DNA of 8,399 nt, taken from the NCBI GenBank assembly GCA_028707675.1, contig JAQWAM010000035.1, positions 1 to 8,399 on the forward strand, written 5' to 3'. The notes under the pieces are model-generated. The model had not been told where the DNA came from and did no database searches. It saw only the letters and a list, made by a program, of their open reading frames with translations. Below, piece by piece: positions 1-5,230 of the stretch. The position numbers were made by a program, and so were the translations under genes. This stretch comes from Kiritimatiellia bacterium (GTDB lineage: Bacteria; Verrucomicrobiota; Kiritimatiellia; RFP12; UBA1067). How positions within the stretch are numbered: position 1 is the stretch's first letter; every line of letters begins with the position of its first letter.

Positions 1-76
1 CGAACACGGCAGTGAAGGGCCCCATCGCCGAGGGTACTGCGGGACGCGCCCGCGGGAGAGTAGGACGCCGCCGGGA
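1..76 (+). rRNA. rrf: 5S ribosomal RNA, 3' part (gene begins left of the window)
   Basis: The first 76 bases match the conserved 3' two thirds of bacterial 5S rRNA: the CGAACAC loop region, the GCGCCGA-like ATCGCCGAGGGTACT segment, the GC-rich hairpin of helix IV, GGGAGAGTAGGACG, and the closing CGCCGCCGGG strand that would pair with the missing 5' end. The 5' part is outside the window. The 3' boundary is set by comparison with the usual end of the molecule and may be off by a few bases. A strong intrinsic terminator follows, as expected for the last gene of an rRNA operon. Confidence 0.92.
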
Positions 77-88
77 ATTCATTTCCCC

Positions 89-122
89 GGGCCGCGAGTC
101 ACACAGACTCGCGGCCCTTTTT
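89..122 (+). terminator. Intrinsic terminator of the rRNA operon
   Basis: A perfect 12-bp stem (GGGCCGCGAGTC at 89-100 with GACTCGCGGCCC at 106-117) with loop ACACA is followed by TTTTT and further T-rich sequence (118-129). It lies 13 bases after the 5S rRNA end and is a textbook Rho-independent terminator. Confidence 0.93.
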
Positions 123-137
123 CTTTCTTCCCAACGG

Positions 138-560
138 CGGATCGAGGTCGCTTTGCGGCATATCCAGATTGGGCGCGAGTCGCAGGACAACGAGCAGTGG
201 CACATGCTGCTGTGGAGTGATCTGTGTCAGCAGAAGGGCATCCGGCTCTCGTGGTTCCGCCATTTCCTGCTGCCGCGTAAGATGACCTTTGTGTACTTCT
301 GCCTGACGCGCCTGATCTATCGCGTCAACCCAATATGGTCGTTCGCGATGAATGCGGCTTTCGAGTCGCACGCCGAGCACGAGTACATGCTCTTCGCGCA
401 AGAGCACCCCGAGTTCGACCAGGAACCGGTCGAATCGGTCTGGTTCAGCCGCTATCCGCGCCAGACGACGCTGGGTGACCTGGTGCGGCGGGTGGGGTTG
501 GACGAGCGCGACCACATGAACCGGTCGCTGGACGAGATCCGGCGGCTGCGGGGCGGCTGA
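138..560 (+). pseudogene. Alternative oxidase / plastid terminal oxidase-like diiron protein, 5'-truncated remnant
   Basis: The frame ending at TGA 558-560 encodes a segment that follows the order of motifs in the AOX/PTOX family (membrane-bound quinol:O2 oxidases with a diiron four-helix bundle). It has DNEQWH (Glu and His ligands; Glu codon 192-194), a hydrophobic amphipathic stretch around WFRHFLLPRKMTFVYF, FESHAEHEY (Glu codon 363-365), a PVESVWFSRYP segment matching the PAPxxAxxYY region, and a final DERDHM (501-518) matching the family's DDExEH. Five metal-ligand positions can be assigned, but the first ligand helix (the LET/LETVAR region) is absent. Upstream the same frame only runs, without a stop, through the terminator and the 5S rRNA gene to a GTG at 12, which cannot be real coding. 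In-frame starts are TTG 153 or ATG 204, neither with a clear ribosome site. I infer a truncated, probably inactive gene. Family assignment is by motif only. Confidence 0.65.
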
Positions 561-650
561 GGCGCGTCAGTTTATCTGTGCCCGCTGGCACGGCGGGACA
601 AGACTTGAGCGTACCGGTGTGGGCGGCTCGGCAACTGATTTGCCGGGGGC

Positions 651-704
651 GGATAAAAAAAATATCACAGGCCTGTTGACAAGGCCGCCGATTCCGTATA
701 TTTT
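651..704 (+). promoter_or_regulatory. Candidate sigma70-type promoter for the ilv leader and operon
   Basis: TTGACA (676-681) is a perfect -35 box, spaced 17 bases from TATTTT (699-704). An overlapping TATATT is at 697-702. An A/T-rich run (653-666, with eight consecutive A) sits just upstream, where an UP element would lie. The start of transcription would be near 711. A second TTGACA at 706-711 has its best -10 match (CATAAT, 733-738) 21 bases away, which is too far. The rest of 561-650 shows no gene; it holds only GC-rich sequence with weak inverted repeats near 579-596. Confidence 0.5.
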
Positions 705-736
705 ATTGACAAACCATGAAATTGGAACGTGACATA

Positions 737-817
737 ATGATCGTAGCCAGCAGACTCCTCGTTACCGGGCGGGTTACGCCCGTGTTTTCAGTAACGATGT
801 GTCAGGCGGGCTCCTGA
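737..817 (+). CDS. Branched-chain-amino-acid leader peptide (attenuator peptide) of the acetolactate synthase genes
   Basis: A 26-codon reading frame runs from ATG 737 to TGA 815. Eight of its 26 residues are Ile, Leu or Val: I2, V3, L7, L8, V9, V13, V16 and V19. These include the clusters Ile-Val and Leu-Leu-Val (CTC CTC GTT, 755-763). An in-frame ATG at 716 would extend it to 33 codons and add Leu and Ile, but that ATG sits only about 5 bases after the inferred transcription start. The ribosome site is weak (TTGGAA, 722-727). Its stop codon lies inside the 5' arm of a predicted antiterminator, and an intrinsic terminator follows, ahead of ilvB. This is the layout of the ilv/leu leader peptides known from enteric attenuators. 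The peptide itself probably has no function beyond ribosome stalling. Translation is inferred, not shown. Confidence 0.6.
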   Translation: MIVASRLLVTGRVTPVFSVTMCQAGS

Positions 818-886
818 TCTTTAATTCAAGTCAGTGGTTCCAGAGTCATCAGAGAGACCCGCCGTTATTTCATACGGCGGGTTTTT
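760..886 (+). promoter_or_regulatory. Transcription attenuator of ilvB: pause hairpin, antiterminator and terminator
   Basis: Three structures can be drawn. (1) A hairpin at 760-796, CGTTAC/GTAACG plus CGGGCG/CGCCCG with loop GGTTA and one 8-base bulge, lies within the leader peptide frame. (2) An antiterminator pairs GGCGGGCTCCTGAT (805-818) with 848-863: 14 base pairs interrupted only by single bulged A at 853 and 857. (3) A terminator hairpin at 857-882 uses the same CCCGCC (858-863) as structure 2, so the two exclude each other. A ribosome stalled on the Leu-Leu-Val codons would leave 805-818 free and favour read-through. A ribosome reaching the stop codon at 815-817 would cover that arm and let the terminator form. 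The mechanism is inferred from geometry. Confidence 0.65.
857..886 (+). terminator. Intrinsic terminator in the ilvB leader (attenuator)
   Basis: A perfect 9-bp stem, ACCCGCCGT (857-865) with ACGGCGGGT (874-882), encloses an 8-base loop and is followed by a T run (882-886) and T-rich sequence. It lies 70 bases upstream of the ilvB start codon and after the leader peptide, so it acts inside the operon leader rather than at an operon end. Confidence 0.85.
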
Positions 887-956
887 GTTTATAGGGTGAG
901 GAAGAAAAAAACGGTGTGTGCTTGGCGGCACGGCACCGAGGAAAAGGACGGTAAAA

Positions 957-2720
957 ATGAAAGACAAGAAGACAACCGGCAAAGCCGACGAACCGGAGCA
1001 ACCCGGCAGAACCGGAGCGCAATGCGTCATTGACGGTCTGGTCAAGGCCGGCTGCGAGGTCCTTTTCGGCTATCCGGGCGGCGCGGTGCTGGACATTTTC
1101 AACTGCATTTATGATGCGCCTTTTAATTTTGTGCTGACCCGGCACGAGCAGGGAGCAGTACACATGGCGGACGGCTATGCCCGCGCCACAGGGCGTCCGG
1201 GATGCTGTCTGGTGACATCCGGCCCGGGAGCCACCAACACGGTGACCGGTCTGGCCACGGCATACATGGACGGCATTCCGCTGGTGTGTTTCACCGGGCA
1301 GGTGGCGCTCAACATGATCGGCAACGACGCCTTCCAGGAGGCGGACGTGATCGGTATCACGCGGCCGGTGACCAAATACAACTTTCTGGTGCGCAGTGCG
1401 GATGAGCTGCCGGAGATCATCGCCAAGGCCTTTCACATCGCCACGACCGGAAAACCCGGGCCGGTGGTGGTCGACATACCCAAGAACGTTCAGAAACAGA
1501 TGACTGTCGCGACGACTCCTGAGAAGGTGACGATGCGCGCGTACAAGCCTGATGTGGAGATCAACCCCGAAGAGCTCAAGGATTTTGCAGAGATGATCAA
1601 CGCTGCCTCCCGTCCGTTGCTATACGCGGGAGGCGGCCTGATAACCGCAGGCGCCTCTGGACTACTGGCTGAGCTGGCGCGCAAGGCCAACATGCCGGTC
1701 TGTACCACCCTGATGGCGCTGGGCGCGTTTCCCGAGGATGATCCGCTCGCTCTGCGCATGGTGGGAATGCACGGCAGCGTGGCCGCGAACTACGCGATCG
1801 ACCATTGCGACTTGCTGATATCGGCGGGCGCGCGTTTTGACGACCGCGTGACGGGCAAGATATCCTCTTTCGCCGCGCGGGCCAAGATCGTGCATATCGA
1901 CATCGACAGGTCTTCTATCAACAAGAGCGTTCACGCGCATCTGGGGGTACACGGGGATTTGCGCAAAGTGCTGGACGCGGTGACGCCGCTGGTCCGGCCT
2001 GCCGCCCATGAAGAGTGGATGGGGCAGGTGGCCCAATGGAAAGAGCGTTTCCCGTTCGCATATCAGGGGCGCGAGGGCGAGCTGATGCCGCAGTATGTGA
2101 TCGAGCAGATATACGAAGTCAGCGGGGGCAAGGCGGTGGTCACGACCGACGTGGGACAGAACCAGATGTGGGCCGCGCAGTTCTTCCGCTACACGCGCCC
2201 GCGCACTTTCATCTCGTCCGGCGGCCTGGGCACCATGGGCTTCGGTTTGCCGGCCTGCATCGGCGCGCAGTTCGGGCGCCGGGATGAGCTGGCGGTGTGC
2301 ATCACCGGCGACGGCGGCGTGCAGATGAACTTTCAGGAGCTGGTGGTGGCGGTGGAGCACCGCCTGCCGATCGTCGTGGTGATCCTCAACAACGGGTATC
2401 TGGGCATGGTGCGGCAGTGGCAGGAGCTGTTCTACTCCAAACGCTATTCCGGCGTCATGCTGAGCCAGAGCGGCCGGGCGCCGAACGAGCAGATACAGGA
2501 CAAGGGCGGCTACCTGCCTGACTTCATCAAGATGGCCGAGGCGCACGGCGCCAACGCGCGGCGCATCACGCGGGCGGAAGAGGTGACGCCGGCTTTGAAG
2601 GAGGCTTTTGAAAGCCGCCAGACCTGGGTGATCGAGTGCATCATCTCGCCGGAGGCCAACGTGTATCCGATGATCCCGCCCGGCTCACACGTGGCGGAGA
2701 TGATCAACCACACGGTGTAG
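957..2720 (+). CDS. ilvB: Acetolactate synthase (acetohydroxyacid synthase), large catalytic subunit
   Basis: This enzyme condenses two pyruvates to acetolactate, or pyruvate with 2-oxobutyrate to acetohydroxybutyrate. It is the first common step of valine, leucine and isoleucine synthesis and uses ThDP, FAD and Mg2+ in the cytoplasm. The 587-residue length is normal. Visible features are the N-terminal ThDP-binding domain with GYPGGAVLDIF and the catalytic Glu64 in RHEQGAVHMADGYAR; TSGPGATN; a central FAD-binding domain; and a C-terminal ThDP domain with GDGG (451-454), N479 in LNNGYLGMVRQWQ, and the typical FYSKRYS segment. I chose ATG 957 because AAGGA (944-948) lies 8 bases before it; an in-frame GTG at 918 would add 13 residues without support. 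It follows the attenuated leader, and the small subunit gene starts 57 bases after its stop, so co-transcription is likely. Confidence 0.96.
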   Translation: MKDKKTTGKADEPEQPGRTGAQCVIDGLVKAGCEVLFGYPGGAVLDIFNCIYDAPFNFVLTRHEQGAVHMADGYARATGRPGCCLVTSGPGATNTVTGLATAYMDGIPLVCFTGQVALNMIGNDAFQEADVIGITRPVTKYNFLVRSADELPEIIAKAFHIATTGKPGPVVVDIPKNVQKQMTVATTPEKVTMRAYKPDVEINPEELKDFAEMINAASRPLLYAGGGLITAGASGLLAELARKANMPVCTTLMALGAFPEDDPLALRMVGMHGSVAANYAIDHCDLLISAGARFDDRVTGKISSFAARAKIVHIDIDRSSINKSVHAHLGVHGDLRKVLDAVTPLVRPAAHEEWMGQVAQWKERFPFAYQGREGELMPQYVIEQIYEVSGGKAVVTTDVGQNQMWAAQFFRYTRPRTFISSGGLGTMGFGLPACIGAQFGRRDELAVCITGDGGVQMNFQELVVAVEHRLPIVVVILNNGYLGMVRQWQELFYSKRYSGVMLSQSGRAPNEQIQDKGGYLPDFIKMAEAHGANARRITRAEEVTPALKEAFESRQTWVIECIISPEANVYPMIPPGSHVAEMINHTV

Positions 2721-2730
2721 GGAGCGAGAG

Positions 2731-2770
2731 TTGATTAGTGCGTTAGTTGATTAGAGCGTTAGTTTATTAG
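2731..2770 (+). repeat. Period-8 degenerate tandem array (NNNNTTAG x5) between ilvB and ilvH
   Basis: Five octamers in exact register all end in TTAG: TTGATTAG, TGCGTTAG, TTGATTAG, AGCGTTAG, TTTATTAG. Units 1 and 3 are identical, and units 2 and 4 differ at one base, so it can also be read as a 16-bp unit repeated two and a half times. The last unit runs directly into the AGGAGGAG ribosome site of the small-subunit gene, only a few bases from its ATG. Confidence 0.85.
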
Positions 2771-2777
2771 GAGGAGT

Positions 2778-3254
2778 ATGAAACACATCATCAATTGCCT
2801 GGTGGAGAACCAGCCGGGGGTGCTCGCGCGCATCGTGGGCCTGATATCCGGACGGGGCTATAACATTGAAACACTTAACGTGGGGCCGACCGCCGACCCG
2901 ACGGTCTCGAAGATGACCATCGTGGTGCCGGGTGACGCGAACATCATCGCGCAGGTGACGCACCAGCTCTCGAAGCAGCCGGACGTGATCGAGGTGGTCA
3001 ACATGACCAACCGCCGCCATCTCGACCGCGAGCTGATCCTGTTGCGCGTGGCTGCCGCGAATCATCACGACCGTGCCGAGATCGTGGATCTGGCCGCGCT
3101 TTTCATGGCGCGCGTGGTCGGCGTGCAGACCGAGTCGGTGACCATCCAGATGGCTGGCAATCAGGAGACCGTGGCGGATTTCCTGCGCCTGTTGAAACCG
3201 TATAAGCTGATCGACATATCGCGCTCCGGTGTGATCGCGGTCGGACGCGATTAG
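2778..3254 (+). CDS. ilvH: Acetolactate synthase, small regulatory subunit
   Basis: This is the regulatory partner of the large subunit encoded upstream. It binds the catalytic subunit, raises its activity and, in characterised homologues, carries valine feedback inhibition. The 158-residue length is normal for IlvH/IlvN. An N-terminal ACT domain (about residues 3-76) is recognised by the hallmark ENQPGVLARIVGLISGRGYNIETL and the VGPTADPTVSKMTIVV segment. A C-terminal ACT-like small-subunit domain (about 80-158) contains RELILLRVAA and ends in ISRSGVIAVGR. The ATG at 2778 has a strong AGGAGGAG site (2769-2776), rather close to the start. It is almost certainly transcribed with ilvB. The naming choice between ilvH and ilvN is arbitrary from sequence alone. 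Confidence 0.95.
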   Translation: MKHIINCLVENQPGVLARIVGLISGRGYNIETLNVGPTADPTVSKMTIVVPGDANIIAQVTHQLSKQPDVIEVVNMTNRRHLDRELILLRVAAANHHDRAEIVDLAALFMARVVGVQTESVTIQMAGNQETVADFLRLLKPYKLIDISRSGVIAVGRD

Positions 3255-3305
3255 GCCTGAAGCGTCATAATCAGTTTTTTATCACACGAAGCCACGAAAG
3301 GGCAA

Positions 3306-3353
3306 GTATGCGGGTGTGTGGGTTTGTGGGTGCGTGAGTTTGTGCCCGCATAC
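3306..3353 (+). repeat. Period-8 G/T-rich tandem array enclosed by a 9-bp inverted repeat
   Basis: Four octamers in register (GGGTGTGT, GGGTTTGT, GGGTGCGT, GAGTTTGT; 3312-3343) lie between GTATGCGGG (3306-3314) and its exact complement CCCGCATAC (3345-3353), so the transcript could fold as a stem with a G/U-rich loop. No gene is visible in the ilvH-aroE gap (3255-3445). A CACGAAGCCACGAAAGG segment just before the array (3285-3301) is a further short repetition. Confidence 0.75.
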
Positions 3354-3445
3354 ACACACAACGGTTTTGAGACGACAGACTGAACAGAATCCGGTGTGCC
3401 TTTGTGTGCGATTGTTAAGTGACGAGTCCGCTTTAGAGCAAGAAA

Positions 3446-4318
3446 ATGCATAAAAATCCGAGATACCGTTTCGCCCTGCTGGGGCACCCGGTGGGTCATT
3501 CGTTGTCGCCGGCGATGCACGAGGCTTCTTTCCGCAGCCTGGGCATTGAGGCGGAGTACTGCCGCATCGATGTCGCGCCTGATAAATTGTCTGACAAGTT
3601 TGCGGAGTGCCGCGCCGAGGGATTTAACGGACTGAACGTGACCGTGCCGCATAAGGCTGCGGCGTTGGGGCTGATGGATTGGCTCGACAAATCGGCCAGG
3701 CTTTTCGGCGCGGTCAACACGGTGCGGATTGAAGAGCGCGGTCTAACCGGCTTCAACACTGACGCCGACGGCTTCCTGGAGGACCTGGCGGTGAATTACC
3801 GCATGACGCCCGAAGAGCGTACGGTCATGGTGTTGGGATGCGGCGGGGCGGGCAGGGCTTTGTCGATCGCCTGCGCCAGCCGCTGCGCGGCGCGGCTGCT
3901 GCTGGCGGAGCTCGCGGAAGGCAAAGCCGAGAAGGTGGCAGACGAGATTCAAGAGAAGCTGCCGGATGTCCCGCTGGAGGTCGAGGTTTTGGCGCCGGAT
4001 CAGAAGGTCTGGTCGGAAAGATGCCGCGAGGCTGATCTGGTAATCCAATGCACCCCGGTTGGGTTGCGCGAGGATGACCCTGCGGTGCTGCCGCCGGAAG
4101 CTTTCCGGCGCGGGCAGTTGGTGTACGACCTGGTCTACACGCGGCGGGTCACGCCGACTATGGGCGCGGCCATGTCAGCCGGCGCGGAAGCGGTCAACGG
4201 CGCGGGCATGCTGGTTTATCAGGGGGCTGCCGCTTTCAATATCTGGACGGGCCTGTGCGCGGACTCGGCCGCGATGCGTCTGGCGCTGGAAGAGCGCATT
4301 TACAAGAACGCGGATTGA
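3446..4318 (+). CDS. aroE: Shikimate dehydrogenase
   Basis: This enzyme reduces 3-dehydroshikimate to shikimate, the fourth step of the chorismate pathway, in the cytoplasm. The 290 residues are slightly above the usual length. The N-terminal substrate domain has GHPVGHSLSPAMH (Ser19 and Ser21 bind shikimate), NVTVPHK with catalytic Lys70, Asn91 in GAVNT, and Asp106 in FNTDADG. The C-terminal Rossmann domain has GCGGAGRA (131-138). It closes with GAGMLVYQGAAAFNIWTG, which carries the substrate-binding Gln. After the second strand the sequence reads LLLAELAEGKAE, so the NRT motif that usually grips the NADP phosphate is replaced by Glu155-Leu-Ala; this suggests altered cofactor preference. The start ATG 3446 fits the family N-terminus, though the ribosome site is poor. 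Its 3' end overlaps the convergent tsaC-like gene by 19 bases. Confidence 0.94.
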   Translation: MHKNPRYRFALLGHPVGHSLSPAMHEASFRSLGIEAEYCRIDVAPDKLSDKFAECRAEGFNGLNVTVPHKAAALGLMDWLDKSARLFGAVNTVRIEERGLTGFNTDADGFLEDLAVNYRMTPEERTVMVLGCGGAGRALSIACASRCAARLLLAELAEGKAEKVADEIQEKLPDVPLEVEVLAPDQKVWSERCREADLVIQCTPVGLREDDPAVLPPEAFRRGQLVYDLVYTRRVTPTMGAAMSAGAEAVNGAGMLVYQGAAAFNIWTGLCADSAAMRLALEERIYKNAD

Positions 4319-4905
4319 ATGCGGGCGGAACTGATGATCGCGGATGCTGCGATGGCGCCTTCACGCAGGATTCGGATGGCGCCGTCGGCGCTGACCCGCA
4401 CGACCGTGCTGGCCACGCCGCCCGGCGAGACGCCGCCGTCGATAACCATATCGGCTTCCAGCCCCACATCGCGCAAGGCCGCCGCCGCGCTGAGGGCGGG
4501 CATGCTTCCGCTTAGGTTGGCGCTGGTAACGCGCAGTGTTCCGCCGCACGCTTCCAGCAGCGCAAGGGCGAATGCATGATCCGGCACACGGAACCCTTCG
4601 CAACTGTTGCCGCATGGCAACACCAGCGTCATGGCGCCGGGCCAATAGGCGGCGGCGAGCTTTTGCGCGGCAGGCGGCATGGCCGCGCCGAAGGCGGTGA
4701 CGGCCTGTGTGCCGGACGCGAGCAGCGCCACCGGCTTGTCCTCGGCGCGTCCTTTGATCGCGCGGATACGCTCGACCGCCTCGGGGCACGCCGGATGGGC
4801 GGCAATTCCGTACACGGTATCGGTGGGCAGAACCACGACCCTGCCGCTGTTTAATAAGTCAGCCGCTGTCGCCAACGTTTCGGTTGTCGGTGTGGTAATA
4901 AGCAT
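4300..4905 (-). CDS. tsaC: Threonylcarbamoyl-AMP synthase (TsaC/Sua5/YrdC family)
   Basis: This enzyme makes threonylcarbamoyl-AMP from threonine, bicarbonate and ATP for the t6A37 modification of tRNAs that read ANN codons. The protein is about 201 residues, the size of a single YrdC domain without the C-terminal Sua5 extension. Visible motifs are LPTDTVYGIAAH near the N-terminus, the KGRAEDKPVALL lysine/arginine substrate-binding segment, YWPGAMTLVLP, RVTSANLSGSMP, and the closing STVVRVSADGAIRILREGAI. I chose ATG 4905-4903 because it puts the PTDT motif at the usual distance from the N-terminus; GTG at 4920 is an in-frame alternative. Neither has a clear ribosome site. It converges on aroE with a 19-base overlap and diverges from the Gfo/Idh gene across a 430-base intergenic region. 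Confidence 0.93.
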   Translation of the reverse strand: MLITTPTTETLATAADLLNSGRVVVLPTDTVYGIAAHPACPEAVERIRAIKGRAEDKPVALLASGTQAVTAFGAAMPPAAQKLAAAYWPGAMTLVLPCGNSCEGFRVPDHAFALALLEACGGTLRVTSANLSGSMPALSAAAALRDVGLEADMVIDGGVSPGGVASTVVRVSADGAIRILREGAIAASAIISSARIQSAFL

Positions 4906-4922
4906 GCGACTTTTTACCACAC

Positions 4923-4951
4923 TTGAGATCGCGGCGCAAGGGGTGTAATAT
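4923..4951 (+). promoter_or_regulatory. Candidate promoter for the oxidoreductase transcript
   Basis: TTGAGA (4923-4928), 17 bases, then TAATAT (4946-4951): five and four matches to the sigma70 consensus hexamers. Transcription would start near 4958 and give a 5' leader of about 380 bases through the hairpins listed below. The same A/T island read on the minus strand gives TATATT for the divergent tsaC-like gene, without a convincing -35 box. This is a sequence match only. Confidence 0.3.
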
Positions 4952-4961
4952 AACGGGCGCG

Positions 4962-4978
4962 ATTCAACATAGTTGAAT
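4962..4978. promoter_or_regulatory. 17-bp palindrome, possible operator
   Basis: ATTCAAC-ATA-GTTGAAT is a perfect 7-bp inverted repeat with a 3-base centre. It lies in the divergent intergenic region, right after the candidate plus-strand start point and upstream of the tsaC-like gene on the minus strand. Size and symmetry fit a dimeric regulator site. It could also be a short hairpin. No regulator is encoded in the window. Confidence 0.4.
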
Positions 4979-4991
4979 GCGCGACAGAGTC

Positions 4992-5019
4992 AGGAATTAG
5001 GAGTTGGGAGTTAGGAGTT
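4992..5019 (+). repeat. Period-7 degenerate tandem array
   Basis: Four heptamers in register: AGGAATT, AGGAGTT, GGGAGTT, AGGAGTT. The last unit overlaps by one base the first copy of the stem-loop repeat that begins at 5019. Confidence 0.8.
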
Positions 5020-5061
5020 AAGCCGGCCGCCCGGGGTTCCGGGCGAAAACGAGAGGGTAAC
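5019..5061 (+). repeat. 43-bp stem-loop repeat, copy 1
   Basis: The shared consensus is TAAGCCSGCCGCCCGG, a 4-base loop, CCGGGCGAAAAC, five variable bases, then GGTAAC. The stem CGCCCGG (5028-5034) pairs with CCGGGCG (5039-5045) around loop GGTT. Compared with copy 2, the stem and flanks are conserved while the loop and the 5-base spacer differ. That pattern suggests the fold matters, or that copies of a dispersed element have decayed. Confidence 0.75.
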
Positions 5062-5151
5062 TGAAAGGTTTAAGGTGTTGGTAGGGAGGCATCCCCGAGG
5101 CGTCCGCGGCGGTTTCGGGGAAACCGCCCTACCTTTTCAACACGGCTTCAG
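5061..5151. repeat. Long imperfect palindrome (MITE-like or structured RNA element)
   Basis: Bases 5080-5133 form an even palindrome centred on CCGCGG (5104-5109): 20 Watson-Crick and 2 G-U pairs out of 27, including GGTAGGG/CCCTACC and TCCCCGA/TCGGGGA in the same register. Outside it, GTGTTG (5075-5080) matches CAACAC (5138-5143) across a TTTT bulge, and CTGAA (5061-5065) matches TTCAG (5147-5151). An alternative inner hairpin GCGGTTTC/GAAACCGC (5109-5116/5120-5127) is also possible. It contains no gene. The form resembles non-autonomous repeat elements, but other copies cannot be checked here. Confidence 0.75.
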
Positions 5152-5176
5152 TGTGACAAAATGGCCAAGTTATAGG

Positions 5177-5219
5177 TAAGCCCGCCGCCCGGAGCACCGG
5201 GCGAAAACAGGTTGGTAAC
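5177..5219 (+). repeat. 43-bp stem-loop repeat, copy 2
   Basis: Same element as at 5019-5061, in the same orientation. The stem CGCCCGG (5186-5192) pairs with CCGGGCG (5197-5203), and the loop is AGCA. AAAAC and GGTAAC follow at identical spacing. The first 32 bases differ from copy 1 at only four positions, three of them in the loop. Its first bases overlap the 14-bp direct repeat at 5167-5180. Confidence 0.75.
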
Positions 5220-5230
5220 GGTATTTGAAC

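Noticed and set aside
12..137. Upstream continuation of the oxidase frame to GTG 12
   Set aside because: It runs through 5S rRNA and its terminator. The open frame there is a by-product of GC-rich RNA sequence, not coding.
99..515. Minus-strand open frame of 138 codons opposite the oxidase remnant
   Set aside because: It is the antisense shadow of the AOX-like frame, and its 5' part overlaps the terminator. It shows no recognisable motif.
706..738. Second promoter at TTGACA 706-711
   Set aside because: The -35 hexamer is perfect, but the best -10 candidate (CATAAT) is 21 bases away. The promoter with its -35 at 676 has proper spacing.
805..856. T-box riboswitch in the ilvB leader
   Set aside because: No T-box consensus (AGGGTGGNACCGCG-like) and no specifier-stem architecture are present. 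A leader peptide with an antiterminator explains the region better.
1662..2546. 294-codon minus-strand open frame inside ilvB
   Set aside because: ilvB is unmistakable on the plus strand across this range. The antisense frame is Arg/His-rich low-information sequence typical of GC-rich shadows.
3249..3280. Intrinsic terminator after ilvH
   Set aside because: GATTA/TAATC (3249-3253/3268-3272) before TTTTTT gives only a weak 5-bp A/T stem with a large loop, and it overlaps the stop codon. The evidence is too poor to list it.
3312..3338. G-quadruplex in the G/T octamer array
   Set aside because: Only three GGG tracts are present with long spacers, and the fourth unit has GAG. A stable quadruplex is not supported.
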